From Pseudomonas sp. UBA4194 (GTDB lineage Bacteria; Pseudomonadota; Gammaproteobacteria; Pseudomonadales; Pseudomonadaceae): a DNA stretch of 64,000 nt. Where the stretch lies: positions 18,099 through 82,098 of the forward strand of contig NZ_DFUE01000068.1 in the NCBI RefSeq assembly GCF_002379585.1, read 5' to 3'. A model generated the notes under the pieces. The model searched no databases. It worked only from the letters and a program-made list of their open reading frames with translations, and was not told where the DNA came from. Positions 1 to 7,936 of this stretch are shown piece after piece. The translations under genes were made by a program, and so were the position numbers. Every line of letters starts with the position of its first letter. Position 1 is the stretch's first letter.

Positions 1-3
1 CTG

Positions 4-122
4 TACGCCGCTCCTACAAAAGCTCCCCCCCTGTAGGAGCGGCGTCCAGCCGCGAAGACGCCAGCCCAACCACCGATTTCCTCAGCCCGCCCCCCCTGTA
101 GGAGCGGCGTGAAGCCGCGAAG
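4..122. repeat. REP-type palindromes (GTAGGAGCGGCGT family), three copies
   Basis: Three copies of a short palindromic element lie downstream of rnt. One reverse-oriented half is at 4-17, and forward copies are at 33-57 and 98-122. Each forward copy reads GTAGGAGCGGCGT, three variable bases, then GCCGCGAAG, so it folds on itself. A further copy is at 59755-59780. This is the layout of Pseudomonas REP elements; the inverted pair 4-17 / 33-46 resembles a REP doublet. No gene is seen in 1-168. Confidence 0.75.
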
Positions 123-168
123 GCGTCCTACCAGGCGGCAGTTTCCCTCTCAGGCCGAACCCGGTCGA

Positions 169-843
169 TCAATCACCGAAATCCTGCCAACCGCCCATGT
201 CCTTCCAGCGGTTGACGATGCCGCAGAACAGCTCGGCGGTTTTCTCGGTGTCGTATCGGGCCGAATGTGCTTCTCGGCCATCGAAATCGATGTCGGCAGC
301 CTGGCACGCCTTGGCCAGCACGGTCTGTCCGTACGCCAAGCCAGCAAGCGTCGCCGTGTCAAAGCTGGAAAACGGATGGAACGGGTTGCGCTTCATGTCT
401 GTACGCGCAACCGCCGCGTTGAGAAAACCCAGATCGAAGCTGCTGTTATGCCCCACGAGAATCGCCCGCTTGCAGCCGTTGGCCTTCAGTGCCTTGCGGA
501 TGCCGCGGAAGATATCGGTCAGGGCACTTTCCTCGCTGACCGCCATGCGCAACGGGTGATCCAGCTTGATGCCGGTGAACTCCAGAGCCGCCGCTTCGAT
601 ATTGGCGCCTTCGAACGGTTCGACGCGGAAGAAATAGGTGTGATCGGGAAACACGAAACCTTTTTCGTCCATGCCGATGGTAGTCGCGGCAATTTCCAGC
701 AAGGCATCGGTGGCGCTATTGAAGCCGCCGGTTTCCACATCGACGACTACGGGCAGATAGCCGCGGAAGCGCGCCGCCATGGGGTGGCGCGAACCGGTCC
801 CACCGCCGCCGGTGTCTTCGTCGTCGTAATTGTCTTCACTCAC
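169..843 (-). CDS. rnt: Ribonuclease T
   Basis: DEDDh-family 3'-5' exoribonuclease of 224 residues that trims the 3' ends of tRNA and other stable RNAs in the cytoplasm. The three Exo motifs are visible: Asp35 and Glu37 in VDVETGG, Asp137 in GHNSSFD, and His193 / Asp198 in HSARYDTE, so all catalytic acids and the DEDDh histidine are present. The start is GTG and overlaps the pyrC stop codon by 4 bases (GTGA), which suggests translational coupling. The N-terminus carries about 20 acidic and glycine-rich residues before the conserved RFRGY. Length fits the family. Confidence 0.95.
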   Translation of the reverse strand: MSEDNYDDEDTGGGGTGSRHPMAARFRGYLPVVVDVETGGFNSATDALLEIAATTIGMDEKGFVFPDHTYFFRVEPFEGANIEAAALEFTGIKLDHPLRMAVSEESALTDIFRGIRKALKANGCKRAILVGHNSSFDLGFLNAAVARTDMKRNPFHPFSSFDTATLAGLAYGQTVLAKACQAADIDFDGREAHSARYDTEKTAELFCGIVNRWKDMGGWQDFGD

Positions 844-1886
844 GCAGTGTGCTCCAGCAGACGCCAGCGCAGTTTTTCACCGGCGCGCAGCGGGATAACG
901 ACATGCTCGCCGAAGGGCAGGCTGGTCGGGGCGGTCCACTCTTCGCGGACCAGAGTAATGGTGTCGGTGTTGCGCGGCAGGCCATAGAAGTCCGGGCCAT
1001 GCAGGCTGGCAAAGCCTTCCAGCTTGTCCAGCGCGTTGCGTTGCTCGAACGCCTCGGCGTACAACTCGATCCCGGCATAGGCGCTGTAGCAGCCTGCGCA
1101 GCCGCACGCGGCTTCCTTGGCATGCTGGGCATGGGGCGCGGAGTCGGTGCCGAGGAAGAATTTGCTGCTGCCGCTGGTGGCGGCATCCAGCAGGGCCACC
1201 TGGTGCGTGTTGCGCTTGAGGATCGGCAAGCAATAGAAGTGCGGGCGAATGCCGCCCACCAGCATGTGGTTGCGGTTGTACAACAAATGCTGGGGGGTGA
1301 TGGTCGCGGCGACGTTGGCCGGCGCGTCCTGTACGAACTGGGCTGCATCGGCAGTGGTGATGTGTTCGAACACCACTTTCAAGGTGGGGAAACGCTCGAC
1401 CAAGCGACGCATGTGTTCGTCGATGAACAGCTTCTCACGGTCAAAGACGTCGACCTCGCCGCGGGTCACCTCACCATGCACCAGCAGCGGCATGCCCACC
1501 TCGGCCAAGGCCTCGAGAGCCGGGGTGATGTTGTCCAGGCTGGTAACACCGGAGTCCGAGTTGGTAGTGGCACCGGCCGGGTACATCTTGGCTGCCTTGA
1601 CGAAGCCTGTGGCCTTGGCCGCACGGATGTCATCGGCGCTGGTGCGATCGGTCAGGTACAGCGTCATCAGCGGTTCGAAGGCGCTGCCCGCGGGCCGCGC
1701 GGCGAGAATGCGCTGGCGGTAGGCGTCGGCCTCGCCGGCAGTGCGCACCGGTGGAACCAGGTTGGGCATGACGATGGCGCGGGCGAATATCCGCGAAACA
1801 TCGGCCACAGTATGGGGAAGCACGGCGCCATCACGAAGATGGATGTGCCAGTCGTCGGGGCGCAGTAGGGTCAGGCGGTCGGACAT
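840..1886 (-). CDS. pyrC: Dihydroorotase, class II
   Basis: Zinc amidohydrolase of 348 residues that interconverts carbamoyl-aspartate and dihydroorotate, the third step of pyrimidine synthesis. The metal motif His14-Ile-His16-Leu-Arg18 lies near the N-terminus, and a Lys near residue 100 (KAAKMYPAGATTNS) is in the place of the carboxylated metal bridge. The length matches the E. coli-type PyrC, not the longer inactive PyrC-prime that pairs with PyrB in Pseudomonas. It is the upstream partner of rnt in a two-gene unit. Divergent to motY, with about 130 bases between them. Confidence 0.96.
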   Translation of the reverse strand: MSDRLTLLRPDDWHIHLRDGAVLPHTVADVSRIFARAIVMPNLVPPVRTAGEADAYRQRILAARPAGSAFEPLMTLYLTDRTSADDIRAAKATGFVKAAKMYPAGATTNSDSGVTSLDNITPALEALAEVGMPLLVHGEVTRGEVDVFDREKLFIDEHMRRLVERFPTLKVVFEHITTADAAQFVQDAPANVAATITPQHLLYNRNHMLVGGIRPHFYCLPILKRNTHQVALLDAATSGSSKFFLGTDSAPHAQHAKEAACGCAGCYSAYAGIELYAEAFEQRNALDKLEGFASLHGPDFYGLPRNTDTITLVREEWTAPTSLPFGEHVVIPLRAGEKLRWRLLEHTA

Positions 1887-2016
1887 TGGGGATTCCAGGC
1901 GGTTCGAACTCGCCGGGAATGCTACCGGAAAACGCCGTGCTCAGCATCCGCTATCAAGTTTTCGGCACCGGAACCGATACCCCTAATGTGTCCTGTTCGA
2001 ACCAGTGGAGCCTGTC

Positions 2017-2928
2017 GTGCGCCAGCGTTATCTTGCCTTGCTCAGTATGTTTGCCAGCCTGCCGGCCATGGCGATGACTTTCCAGACCCGTCTGGAGAAC
2101 GTCGAGTGGAAGGTGGAAGGCGATCAGTTCGAGTGTCGGTTGAGCCAGCCGGTCGCGGAGTTCGGCGCTGGGGAGTTTCAGCGTCGCGCGGGGGAGAAGG
2201 CGGTGTTTCGGCTCACCTCCTCCAGTTCGCTGCTGGGCACCGGCTCGGCCGTATTGCTTGCCGCCGCTGCGCCCTGGCAGCCGGGCCGTGGCGACATCAA
2301 CCTGGGCGCGGTACGTCTGGGCAGCGGTGAAGCCGTGCTCATCAGCAGCCAGGGCCAGGCCAGCGGTTTGATCAGCGGCTTGCTGGAAGGCCGCAGCAGT
2401 GTCGTGCGCAGCGCATCGGGTGAAGGGGGCAGGGCAGTCGAAGTGCGCCTGCTGCCGGTCAAGTTCAATAAGGCCTACGGGGAATACCAGGCCTGCGCGG
2501 CGAAGCTGTTGCCGATGAACTATGACCAGATTCGTATCAGCCAGGTGGGCTTTCCCAAGGGCATCGAACTGGATGCGGCGGGCAAGGCGCAACTCGACAA
2601 GATCCTGGCATTCATGAAAGCCGATCCTACGGTCAACCACGTTCAACTCGATGGCCATTCGGATAACAGCGGCAATCGTTTGACCAACCGCGATCTGTCG
2701 CGCCGCCGCGCCGTGGCGGTGCAGGATTACCTCAAGGCTCACGGGATCGGCGAAGACCAGATCACTTTGCGCTTTCATGGTGAAAGTTATCCTGTGGTCG
2801 CCAATACCACCCCTGCCAACCGCGCCCGCAATCGCCGCGTCAGTATCGAATTGGAGCGCGTAGCGCCCGTGGCAGCACCGGCATCCACGTCTGCACCTAC
2901 GCCTGGCGAAGCGCCCAAGCCATTGTGA
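2017..2928 (+). CDS. motY: MotY-like OmpA-domain flagellar stator protein
   Basis: Exported protein of 303 residues. A GTG at 2017 preceded by GGAG at 2007-2010 is the preferred start; an in-frame GTG at 2005 is less well placed. Residues 1-19 form a signal peptide ending in AMA. The N-terminal half (FQTRLENVEWKV) looks like the MotY-specific domain, and roughly residues 165-285 are an OmpA-like peptidoglycan-binding domain (LDGHSDNSGN, RRRAVAVQDYL, NRARNRRVSIEL). In Pseudomonas MotY forms the T-ring around the flagellar stator, and it sits beside pyrC-rnt. The proline and alanine-rich C-terminal tail is probably flexible. Confidence 0.87.
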   Translation: MRQRYLALLSMFASLPAMAMTFQTRLENVEWKVEGDQFECRLSQPVAEFGAGEFQRRAGEKAVFRLTSSSSLLGTGSAVLLAAAAPWQPGRGDINLGAVRLGSGEAVLISSQGQASGLISGLLEGRSSVVRSASGEGGRAVEVRLLPVKFNKAYGEYQACAAKLLPMNYDQIRISQVGFPKGIELDAAGKAQLDKILAFMKADPTVNHVQLDGHSDNSGNRLTNRDLSRRRAVAVQDYLKAHGIGEDQITLRFHGESYPVVANTTPANRARNRRVSIELERVAPVAAPASTSAPTPGEAPKPL

Positions 2929-2957
2929 TTGCGAGCGTCTCGGGTTTTGCGTTGCTG

Positions 2958-2983
2958 GTGACCCGGCTTACGCCGGTGCTACA
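2958..2983. repeat. Single REP-type palindrome (CCGGCTTACGCCGG family)
   Basis: A hairpin-forming element around ACCCGGCTTACGCCGGTGC lies between motY and argG. The same core forms the arrays at 31934-32341 and 41783-42413. It may act as a 3' hairpin for motY. The rest of 2929-3115 shows no further gene. Confidence 0.7.
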
Positions 2984-3115
2984 TTTCTTATGTTTTGCCG
3001 GCGCAACTCTCCCCGTCACTGTCGCTTCGTCAACCAAAGCTGTCGCGCCCCTGTAAATTCGCCGCCTTGGGCGGTAGAATCGACGGCTTTCCGTAGAACC
3101 CCGTGGAGTGATGGC

Positions 3116-4333
3116 ATGGCGGACGTAAACAAGGTCGTTCTGGCGTATTCCGGCGGCCTGGACACTTCGGTGATCCTCAAGTGGCTGCAGGATACATACA
3201 ACTGCGAAGTGGTGACCTTCACCGCTGACCTGGGACAAGGCGAGGAAGTCGAGCCGGCGCGTGCCAAGGCGCAAGCCATGGGCGTGAAGGAAATCTACAT
3301 CGATGATCTGCGCGAAGAGTTCGTGCGTGATTTCGTCTTCCCGATGTTCCGCGCCAACACCGTCTACGAAGGCGAGTACCTGCTGGGTACCTCCATCGCG
3401 CGTCCGTTGATCGCCAAACGTCTGATCGAAATCGCCAACGAAACCGGCGCAGACGCCATTTCCCATGGCGCCACCGGCAAGGGCAACGATCAGGTTCGCT
3501 TCGAACTCGGCGCCTATGCCCTCAAGCCAGGCGTGAAAGTGATCGCCCCATGGCGTGAGTGGGATCTGCTGTCCCGCGAGAAGCTGATGGACTATGCCGA
3601 GAAGCACGGCATTCCGATCGAGCGTCACGGCAAGAAGAAGTCGCCGTACTCGATGGACGCCAACCTGCTGCACATCTCCTATGAAGGCGGCGTGCTGGAA
3701 GACACCTGGACCGAGCACGAAGAAGACATGTGGCGTTGGACCGTCTCCCCGGAGAACGCGCCCGACACCGCCCAGTACCTCGAGCTGACCTACCGCAACG
3801 GCGACATCGTTGCGCTGGACGGCGTCGAAATGACCCCAGCCACGGTACTGGCCACGCTGAACAAGATCGGCGGCGAGCATGGTATCGGCCGTCTGGACAT
3901 CGTCGAAAACCGCTATGTGGGCATGAAGTCCCGTGGCTGCTACGAGACCCCAGGCGGTACCATCATGCTGCGGGCTCACCGCGCCATCGAGTCGATCACG
4001 CTGGATCGCGAAGTGGCTCACCTCAAGGATGAGCTGATGGCCAAATACGCTAGCCTGATCTACACCGGCTACTGGTGGAGCCCGGAGCGTCTGATGCTGC
4101 AACAGATGATCGACGCGTCCCAGGCTCACGTGAACGGTGTGGTTCGCCTCAAGTTGTACAAGGGCAACGTGATCGTCACCGGCCGCAAGTCGGATGATTC
4201 CCTGTTCGACGCCAACATTGCCACCTTCGAAGAAGATGGCGGCGCCTACAATCAGGCTGACGCGGCGGGCTTCATCAAGCTCAACGCCCTGCGTATGCGG
4301 ATTGCGGCGAACAAAGGCCGCAAGTTGTTCTGA
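3116..4333 (+). CDS. argG: Argininosuccinate synthase
   Basis: Enzyme of 405 residues that joins citrulline and aspartate with ATP in arginine synthesis. The ATP pyrophosphatase loop AYSGGLDTS is at residues 9-17. The frame is open back to 2990, but ATG 3116 has GGAG 7 bases upstream (3105-3108) and gives the family-standard length and the expected MADVNKVVLAYSGG start. It is a single-gene unit: a REP precedes it and a strong terminator follows at 4353-4380. Confidence 0.97.
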   Translation: MADVNKVVLAYSGGLDTSVILKWLQDTYNCEVVTFTADLGQGEEVEPARAKAQAMGVKEIYIDDLREEFVRDFVFPMFRANTVYEGEYLLGTSIARPLIAKRLIEIANETGADAISHGATGKGNDQVRFELGAYALKPGVKVIAPWREWDLLSREKLMDYAEKHGIPIERHGKKKSPYSMDANLLHISYEGGVLEDTWTEHEEDMWRWTVSPENAPDTAQYLELTYRNGDIVALDGVEMTPATVLATLNKIGGEHGIGRLDIVENRYVGMKSRGCYETPGGTIMLRAHRAIESITLDREVAHLKDELMAKYASLIYTGYWWSPERLMLQQMIDASQAHVNGVVRLKLYKGNVIVTGRKSDDSLFDANIATFEEDGGAYNQADAAGFIKLNALRMRIAANKGRKLF

Positions 4334-4352
4334 TTGCAGCCTTTGCAAACGA

Positions 4353-4380
4353 AACCCCGGCTCCGGCCGGGGTTTTTTTT
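4353..4380 (+). terminator. Rho-independent terminator of argG
   Basis: Arms AACCCCGG (4353-4360) and CCGGGGTT (4367-4374) pair around a 6-base loop and are followed by a run of T to 4380. It lies 20 bases after the argG stop codon and also faces the convergent gene at 4386-4934. Confidence 0.92.
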
Positions 4381-4385
4381 ATGCG

Positions 4386-4934
4386 TCAGATAACGCTGAG
4401 GTGCCAGTTTTCGGCGTCGACTCGTGCGGTGGCGACTCGGCAACCCTGTTCGGCCAAACGCTTGATCAGCGCTTCGTCGAAATGGGGCGGCGTTCTCGAC
4501 CCGACCAACAGAACAAGGACAGGGACGCTGGAAGGGCGTCTGGCGCGAGTGGCAACCAATTGTTCTACTTGGTTACTTATCATCAAAAGAGGCGCAGTGG
4601 TTGCAACATTGATGATATGCAGTTCGTAGCCTTTGAACTTCAATAATTGGCTGTCGATCAGCTCATGCGCTTCGGCGTCGGACTCCATGCCCTTGAGGAA
4701 GTCTGCAGAAGTTTCAAAGTCGGAAGGTGAATAAAGAGCCTTGTAATTGAAGTTGAGTGTGGCGAAGAACAACGCCGCCAGAAAAGTTGGGAACCCCACC
4801 AGGAACCAGATGTAAATCGTCTGACTGTTATCGTCCAGAAAGGGTAAGGACGCCAGCGCAGAGGCTTCGACCATGGCTGTGAACAAGGCAATGACGCTGA
4901 GTGGGTTGGACCGGTTTCTTTTCTTGTGAGCCAT
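4386..4934 (-). CDS. Two-helix membrane protein of unknown function
   Basis: Protein of 182 residues that I do not recognise. A basic N-terminus (MAHKKRNRSN) is followed by two hydrophobic segments, about residues 13-33 and 41-62, separated by a short loop. The remaining soluble part of about 120 residues contains LLMISNQVEQLV and VPVLVLLVG, which could be beta strands of a small alpha/beta fold. ATG 4934 has a strong GGGAGG site 6 bases upstream; the 51 extra codons available before it look non-coding. Convergent with argG and divergent from the response regulator. Confidence 0.75.
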   Translation of the reverse strand: MAHKKRNRSNPLSVIALFTAMVEASALASLPFLDDNSQTIYIWFLVGFPTFLAALFFATLNFNYKALYSPSDFETSADFLKGMESDAEAHELIDSQLLKFKGYELHIINVATTAPLLMISNQVEQLVATRARRPSSVPVLVLLVGSRTPPHFDEALIKRLAEQGCRVATARVDAENWHLSVI

Positions 4935-5263
4935 GTAAACCTCCCCGGCCGACCTCGGCCAGTAGTTGCTTGGCCTGCGATGGTAGGGAATAAGAGGTCG
5001 GGCTGCGGAATGCATAAATATCCTGTCGATTCCGGCGGTGTGGCCGCCTGCATCGATGCCGGCTTCGGTGGCGGGTTCTGGCACCAACTTCTACACTTCT
5101 GTGGATGCATAATGGCGCATATTTATGCTGTAACAGCTTGGCTGGCCCGGGCGCGAACGCTCAATTGAAGCAGCAGAGCAAGTATGCAATGCTGCTGTCC
5201 TGAGTGTCATACGCAGAGCTCGCGATGGCTGACAGTTTGTAAAAACATTTTCACGCAGGTTTT

Positions 5264-5301
5264 TTGTAGGAAGTTTCTTTCATCCTTGTAGGAAGTGTCT
5301 T
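5264..5301. promoter_or_regulatory. 22-base-spaced direct repeat upstream of the response regulator
   Basis: TTGTAGGAAGTTTCTT (5264-5279) recurs as TTGTAGGAAGTGTCTT (5286-5301), 15 of 16 bases identical and exactly 22 bases apart, close to two helical turns. This is a plausible site for a dimeric DNA-binding protein, perhaps the adjacent LuxR-type regulator itself. The surrounding gap 4935-5398 holds no convincing gene; it carries the two divergent promoter regions. Confidence 0.5.
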
Positions 5302-5398
5302 GGTGGAGCTGTAGCCTACGTCTGAGAGATACAAAGGCGCAGCCGGTTAGGCTATTGTGCGGGCTCTAGAATTCGAACAGCGAAAATTGGATTTTCCC

Positions 5399-6025
5399 AT
5401 GAATAAAGTGCTGATCGTGGATGATCATCCCGTCATTCGGCTTGCCGTCCGGCTGCTGATGGAGCGCCATGGCTATGAAGTAGTGGCTGAGACCGACAAT
5501 GGCGTGGATGCCTTGCAGCTCACTCGAGAACACGCGCCGGATATCATCATTCTCGACATCGGAATTCCCAAGCTGGACGGTCTGGAAGTGATCGGACGCC
5601 TGACTGCCACGTTCCCCGGTCTTACCGTGCTGGTGCTGACCTCTCAGGCACCGGGGCACTTTTCGATGCGCTGCATGCAGGCCGGTGCGGCGGGGTATGT
5701 GTGCAAGCAGCAGGACCTTACCGAGCTGCTGAGCGCGATCAAGGCGGTGTTGTCCGGGTACAGCTACTTCCCCAACCAAGCCCTGCATTCGGTGCGCAGC
5801 AGTCTGGGCAATGCGTCGGAGGCCGAGATGGTGCAGCGCCTTTCCGGCCGCGAAATGATGGTGCTGCAGCAGTTGGCCAAGGGCAAGTCGAACAAGGAAA
5901 TCGCCGACGGAATGTTTCTGAGTAACAAAACAGTGTCGACCTACAAGACCCGCTTGCTGCAGAAGCTCAACGCTCGATCCCTTGTCGATCTGATCGAGCT
6001 GGCGCAACGCAATGGGCTTGCGTGA
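5399..6025 (+). CDS. NarL/LuxR-family response regulator (BvgA/EvgA-like), orphan
   Basis: Two-component response regulator of 208 residues. The receiver domain (1-120) has the acidic pair Asp8-Asp9, phospho-acceptor Asp53 (ILDIG), Thr81 and Lys103. A LuxR-type helix-turn-helix (about 148-205: LSGREMMVLQQLAKGKSNKEIA, in parts) follows. It resembles the BvgA / EvgA / RocA1 type. ATG 5399 starts the conserved MNKVLIVDDHP; an upstream GTG at 5357 is possible, but no good ribosome site precedes either. No histidine kinase is encoded nearby, so its partner lies elsewhere. The direct repeat at 5264-5301 may be an autoregulatory site. Confidence 0.88.
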   Translation: MNKVLIVDDHPVIRLAVRLLMERHGYEVVAETDNGVDALQLTREHAPDIIILDIGIPKLDGLEVIGRLTATFPGLTVLVLTSQAPGHFSMRCMQAGAAGYVCKQQDLTELLSAIKAVLSGYSYFPNQALHSVRSSLGNASEAEMVQRLSGREMMVLQQLAKGKSNKEIADGMFLSNKTVSTYKTRLLQKLNARSLVDLIELAQRNGLA

Positions 6026-6068
6026 AGGGCATGCCGCCACGGCTGCAAGGGTGCCAACCCGTGGCTGG

Positions 6069-6248
6069 CTATACGTCGAAGTCGTAGTCGGCCAGCTGTT
6101 TCTGCAGACGGCGCTCTTCGAGCAGGTTGTCGATGGTGCGGCGCTTGCTTAGATTGGTCTTGGCGGTTTCTACCACAGGCTCTGCTTCGTCGTTTTCGAC
6201 CGCGACGAAATCGTCGTCCACATCCAGTTCTTCTTTATCGTCACTCAT
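6069..6248 (-). CDS. Small acidic protein, PA3496-like
   Basis: Protein of 59 residues starting MSDDKEELDVDDDF, with an acidic first half and a basic helical second half (KRRTIDNLLEERRLQKQLADYDFDV, in parts). ATG 6248 has a near-perfect ribosome site GGAGGTGAT just upstream, so translation is likely; the six extra upstream codons are rejected. In P. aeruginosa a similar small gene, PA3496, lies next to nth, and nth is its neighbour here too. From memory the family has been called a putative envelope integrity protein; I cannot verify a role. Confidence 0.8.
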   Translation of the reverse strand: MSDDKEELDVDDDFVAVENDEAEPVVETAKTNLSKRRTIDNLLEERRLQKQLADYDFDV

Positions 6249-6351
6249 AGCATCACCTCCAGGCACAGGCCATTGGCCGACCTTATAGCGATATTCCTGA
6301 ACGTCGTAAAAAAGATTTTTTCAATCGACCGGCACGATTCCGCAGAGCAGA

Positions 6352-6990
6352 TCAATCATCGGAGGTCTTGTGCTTGTACTCACAAAGGTCTTCGATGCGG
6401 CAACTCCCGCAGCGGGGCTTGCGCGCCTGACACACATACCGGCCATGCAGGATCAACCAGTGGTGTGAGTCCAGCAGGTATTCCCTGGGCACGAACTTCA
6501 TCAGCTTGTGCTCGACCTCGACGACATTCTTGCCTGGGGCCAGGCCAGTCCGGTTGCTGACCCGGAAGATGTGAGTGTCCACCGCCATGGTGAACTGGCG
6601 GAAGGCTGTGTTGAGCACCACGTTAGCCGTCTTGCGGCCTACACCCGGTAGCGCTTCGAGCGCCTCACGGGTTTCCGGCACCTGGCCGTCATGCAGCTCC
6701 ACCAGCATTCGACAGGCCTCGATGACGTTCCTGGCCTTGCTGTTGAACAACCCGATTGTCTTGATGTACGTCGAGAGCCCTTCGACGCCCAGCGCCAAAA
6801 TGGCAGCCGGTGTGTTGGCGACCGGGAACAGTTTCGCGGTGGCCTTGTTCACGCCGACATCGGTGGACTGTGCGGACAGAATCACCGCAATCAGCAGCTC
6901 GAAAGGCGAGGAATAGGCCAGTTCGGTCTTGGGCTCTGGATTGTCTTCGTGCAACCGACGGAAGATTTCACGGCGTTTCACAGCGTTCAT
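6352..6990 (-). CDS. nth: Endonuclease III
   Basis: DNA glycosylase / AP lyase of 212 residues that removes oxidised pyrimidines. Visible features are the helix-hairpin-helix LPGVGRKTANVVL with the catalytic Lys, the catalytic Asp in VDTHIFR, and the C-terminal iron-sulfur cluster ligands spaced C-x6-C-x2-C-x5-C (CQARKPRCGSCRIEDLC). The start MNAVKRREIF at 6990 lies 4 bases after the stop of the upstream RnfB-like gene, so the two are co-transcribed. A longer open frame to 7116 overlaps that gene and is rejected. Confidence 0.96.
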   Translation of the reverse strand: MNAVKRREIFRRLHEDNPEPKTELAYSSPFELLIAVILSAQSTDVGVNKATAKLFPVANTPAAILALGVEGLSTYIKTIGLFNSKARNVIEACRMLVELHDGQVPETREALEALPGVGRKTANVVLNTAFRQFTMAVDTHIFRVSNRTGLAPGKNVVEVEHKLMKFVPREYLLDSHHWLILHGRYVCQARKPRCGSCRIEDLCEYKHKTSDD

Positions 6991-6994
6991 CGGA

Positions 6995-7831
6995 TCAAAC
7001 AGTTCCTTGGCAAGAAGGGGTGGCTTGCTGGCTCGCCAGGTGTCGCTCGGCGCGATCCAGTTCCTGTTGCAATTCGGCCAGCTTCGAACACTGCTCGCGG
7101 GTGGGTGGCGTGACAAAAGCTTTCAAGGTCTTGTTCAGCTGAGCGCGACTCATGGCTACAGCAATCTTTGCCTGTTTCAACCCGCCGTCGGCTGCTGCGG
7201 CTTTCTGTGCCCTAAGCCGTTCTATGGGCGATAGCGTTGCGGGTGCTGGTGTCTGGCTACGGGCGGGCGGTGCCTGGCGAGCCAGGCGTTCGCTCTGGCG
7301 ACGCAAGGCAGCCGCTTGCAGGCGGGCATTGCGCTGCTCGTAACGCCGACGTGCGCGATCGCGTTTCAGGGTGCGCGCCAATAGTTGTTCATGGGTGAGT
7401 GCGTTGTCGCCGATCATCGCCACCCCCGCGGTATCGGGCAGCGGGCGCAGATCGATGCAGTCCACCGGGCAGGGCGCCACGCACAGTTCGCAGCCGGTAC
7501 ATTCGTTCAGCAGCACGCTGTGCATGAGCTTGGTTGCACCGAGAATGGCGTCCACCGGACACGCCTGGATGCACTTGGTGCAGCCGATGCATTCAGCTTC
7601 CCGGATGTAGGCTACCTGGGCCGGCGCTGCGCCGCGCGTAGCGTCCAGCGCGATCAGCGGCAGGTGCAACAGTTCGGCCAACGCGGCGATGGTTTCACGG
7701 CCGCCTGGAGGGCAACGGTTGATCGGTTCACCGCTTGCGATGCCTTGCGCGTAGGGCATGCAGCCGGCATGGCCGCACTTGCCGCATTGAGTTTGCGGCA
7801 ACAAGGCGTCGATGCGTTGAATCAGATTCAT
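6995..7831 (-). CDS. RnfB/RsxB-like iron-sulfur protein, stand-alone
   Basis: Protein of 278 residues. The N-terminal cluster motif has Cys16, Cys19, Cys24 and Cys40, followed by two ferredoxin motifs (CIGCTKCIQACP and CTGCELCVAPCP). These are the RnfB/RsxB signatures. The usual N-terminal membrane helix is short or missing: the protein begins MNLIQRIDALLPQ just before the first cluster. The C-terminal third is an extension rich in Arg, Ala and Gln (RRRYEQRNARLQAAALRRQ). In P. aeruginosa rnfB belongs to an rnfABCDGE-nth operon; here only this subunit remains beside nth. Its electron partner is unknown. Confidence 0.85.
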   Translation of the reverse strand: MNLIQRIDALLPQTQCGKCGHAGCMPYAQGIASGEPINRCPPGGRETIAALAELLHLPLIALDATRGAAPAQVAYIREAECIGCTKCIQACPVDAILGATKLMHSVLLNECTGCELCVAPCPVDCIDLRPLPDTAGVAMIGDNALTHEQLLARTLKRDRARRRYEQRNARLQAAALRRQSERLARQAPPARSQTPAPATLSPIERLRAQKAAAADGGLKQAKIAVAMSRAQLNKTLKAFVTPPTREQCSKLAELQQELDRAERHLASQQATPSCQGTV

Positions 7832-7890
7832 GACGGGCCGGGATACAGGTGAGGGCAGGGGATAGACAAGAGCGTAGCGTGGGCAGGAAA

Positions 7891-7929
7891 ACCGGCACAC
7901 CCTTCATGGGCATGAGAGGGTGTGCCGGT
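7891..7929 (-). terminator. Hairpin downstream of metG
   Basis: Arms ACCGGCACACCCT (7891-7903) and AGGGTGTGCCGGT (7917-7929) are fully complementary. Read on the minus strand the hairpin is followed by TTTCCTG, a weak T-tract, 7 bases after the metG stop. It is a likely terminator or attenuating hairpin between metG and the RnfB-like gene. Confidence 0.7.
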
Positions 7930-7936
7930 GAGCGGT

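Noticed and set aside
2990..3115. N-terminal extension of argG
   Set aside because: No conserved residues, and ATG 3116 has a well-placed ribosome site and gives the standard length.
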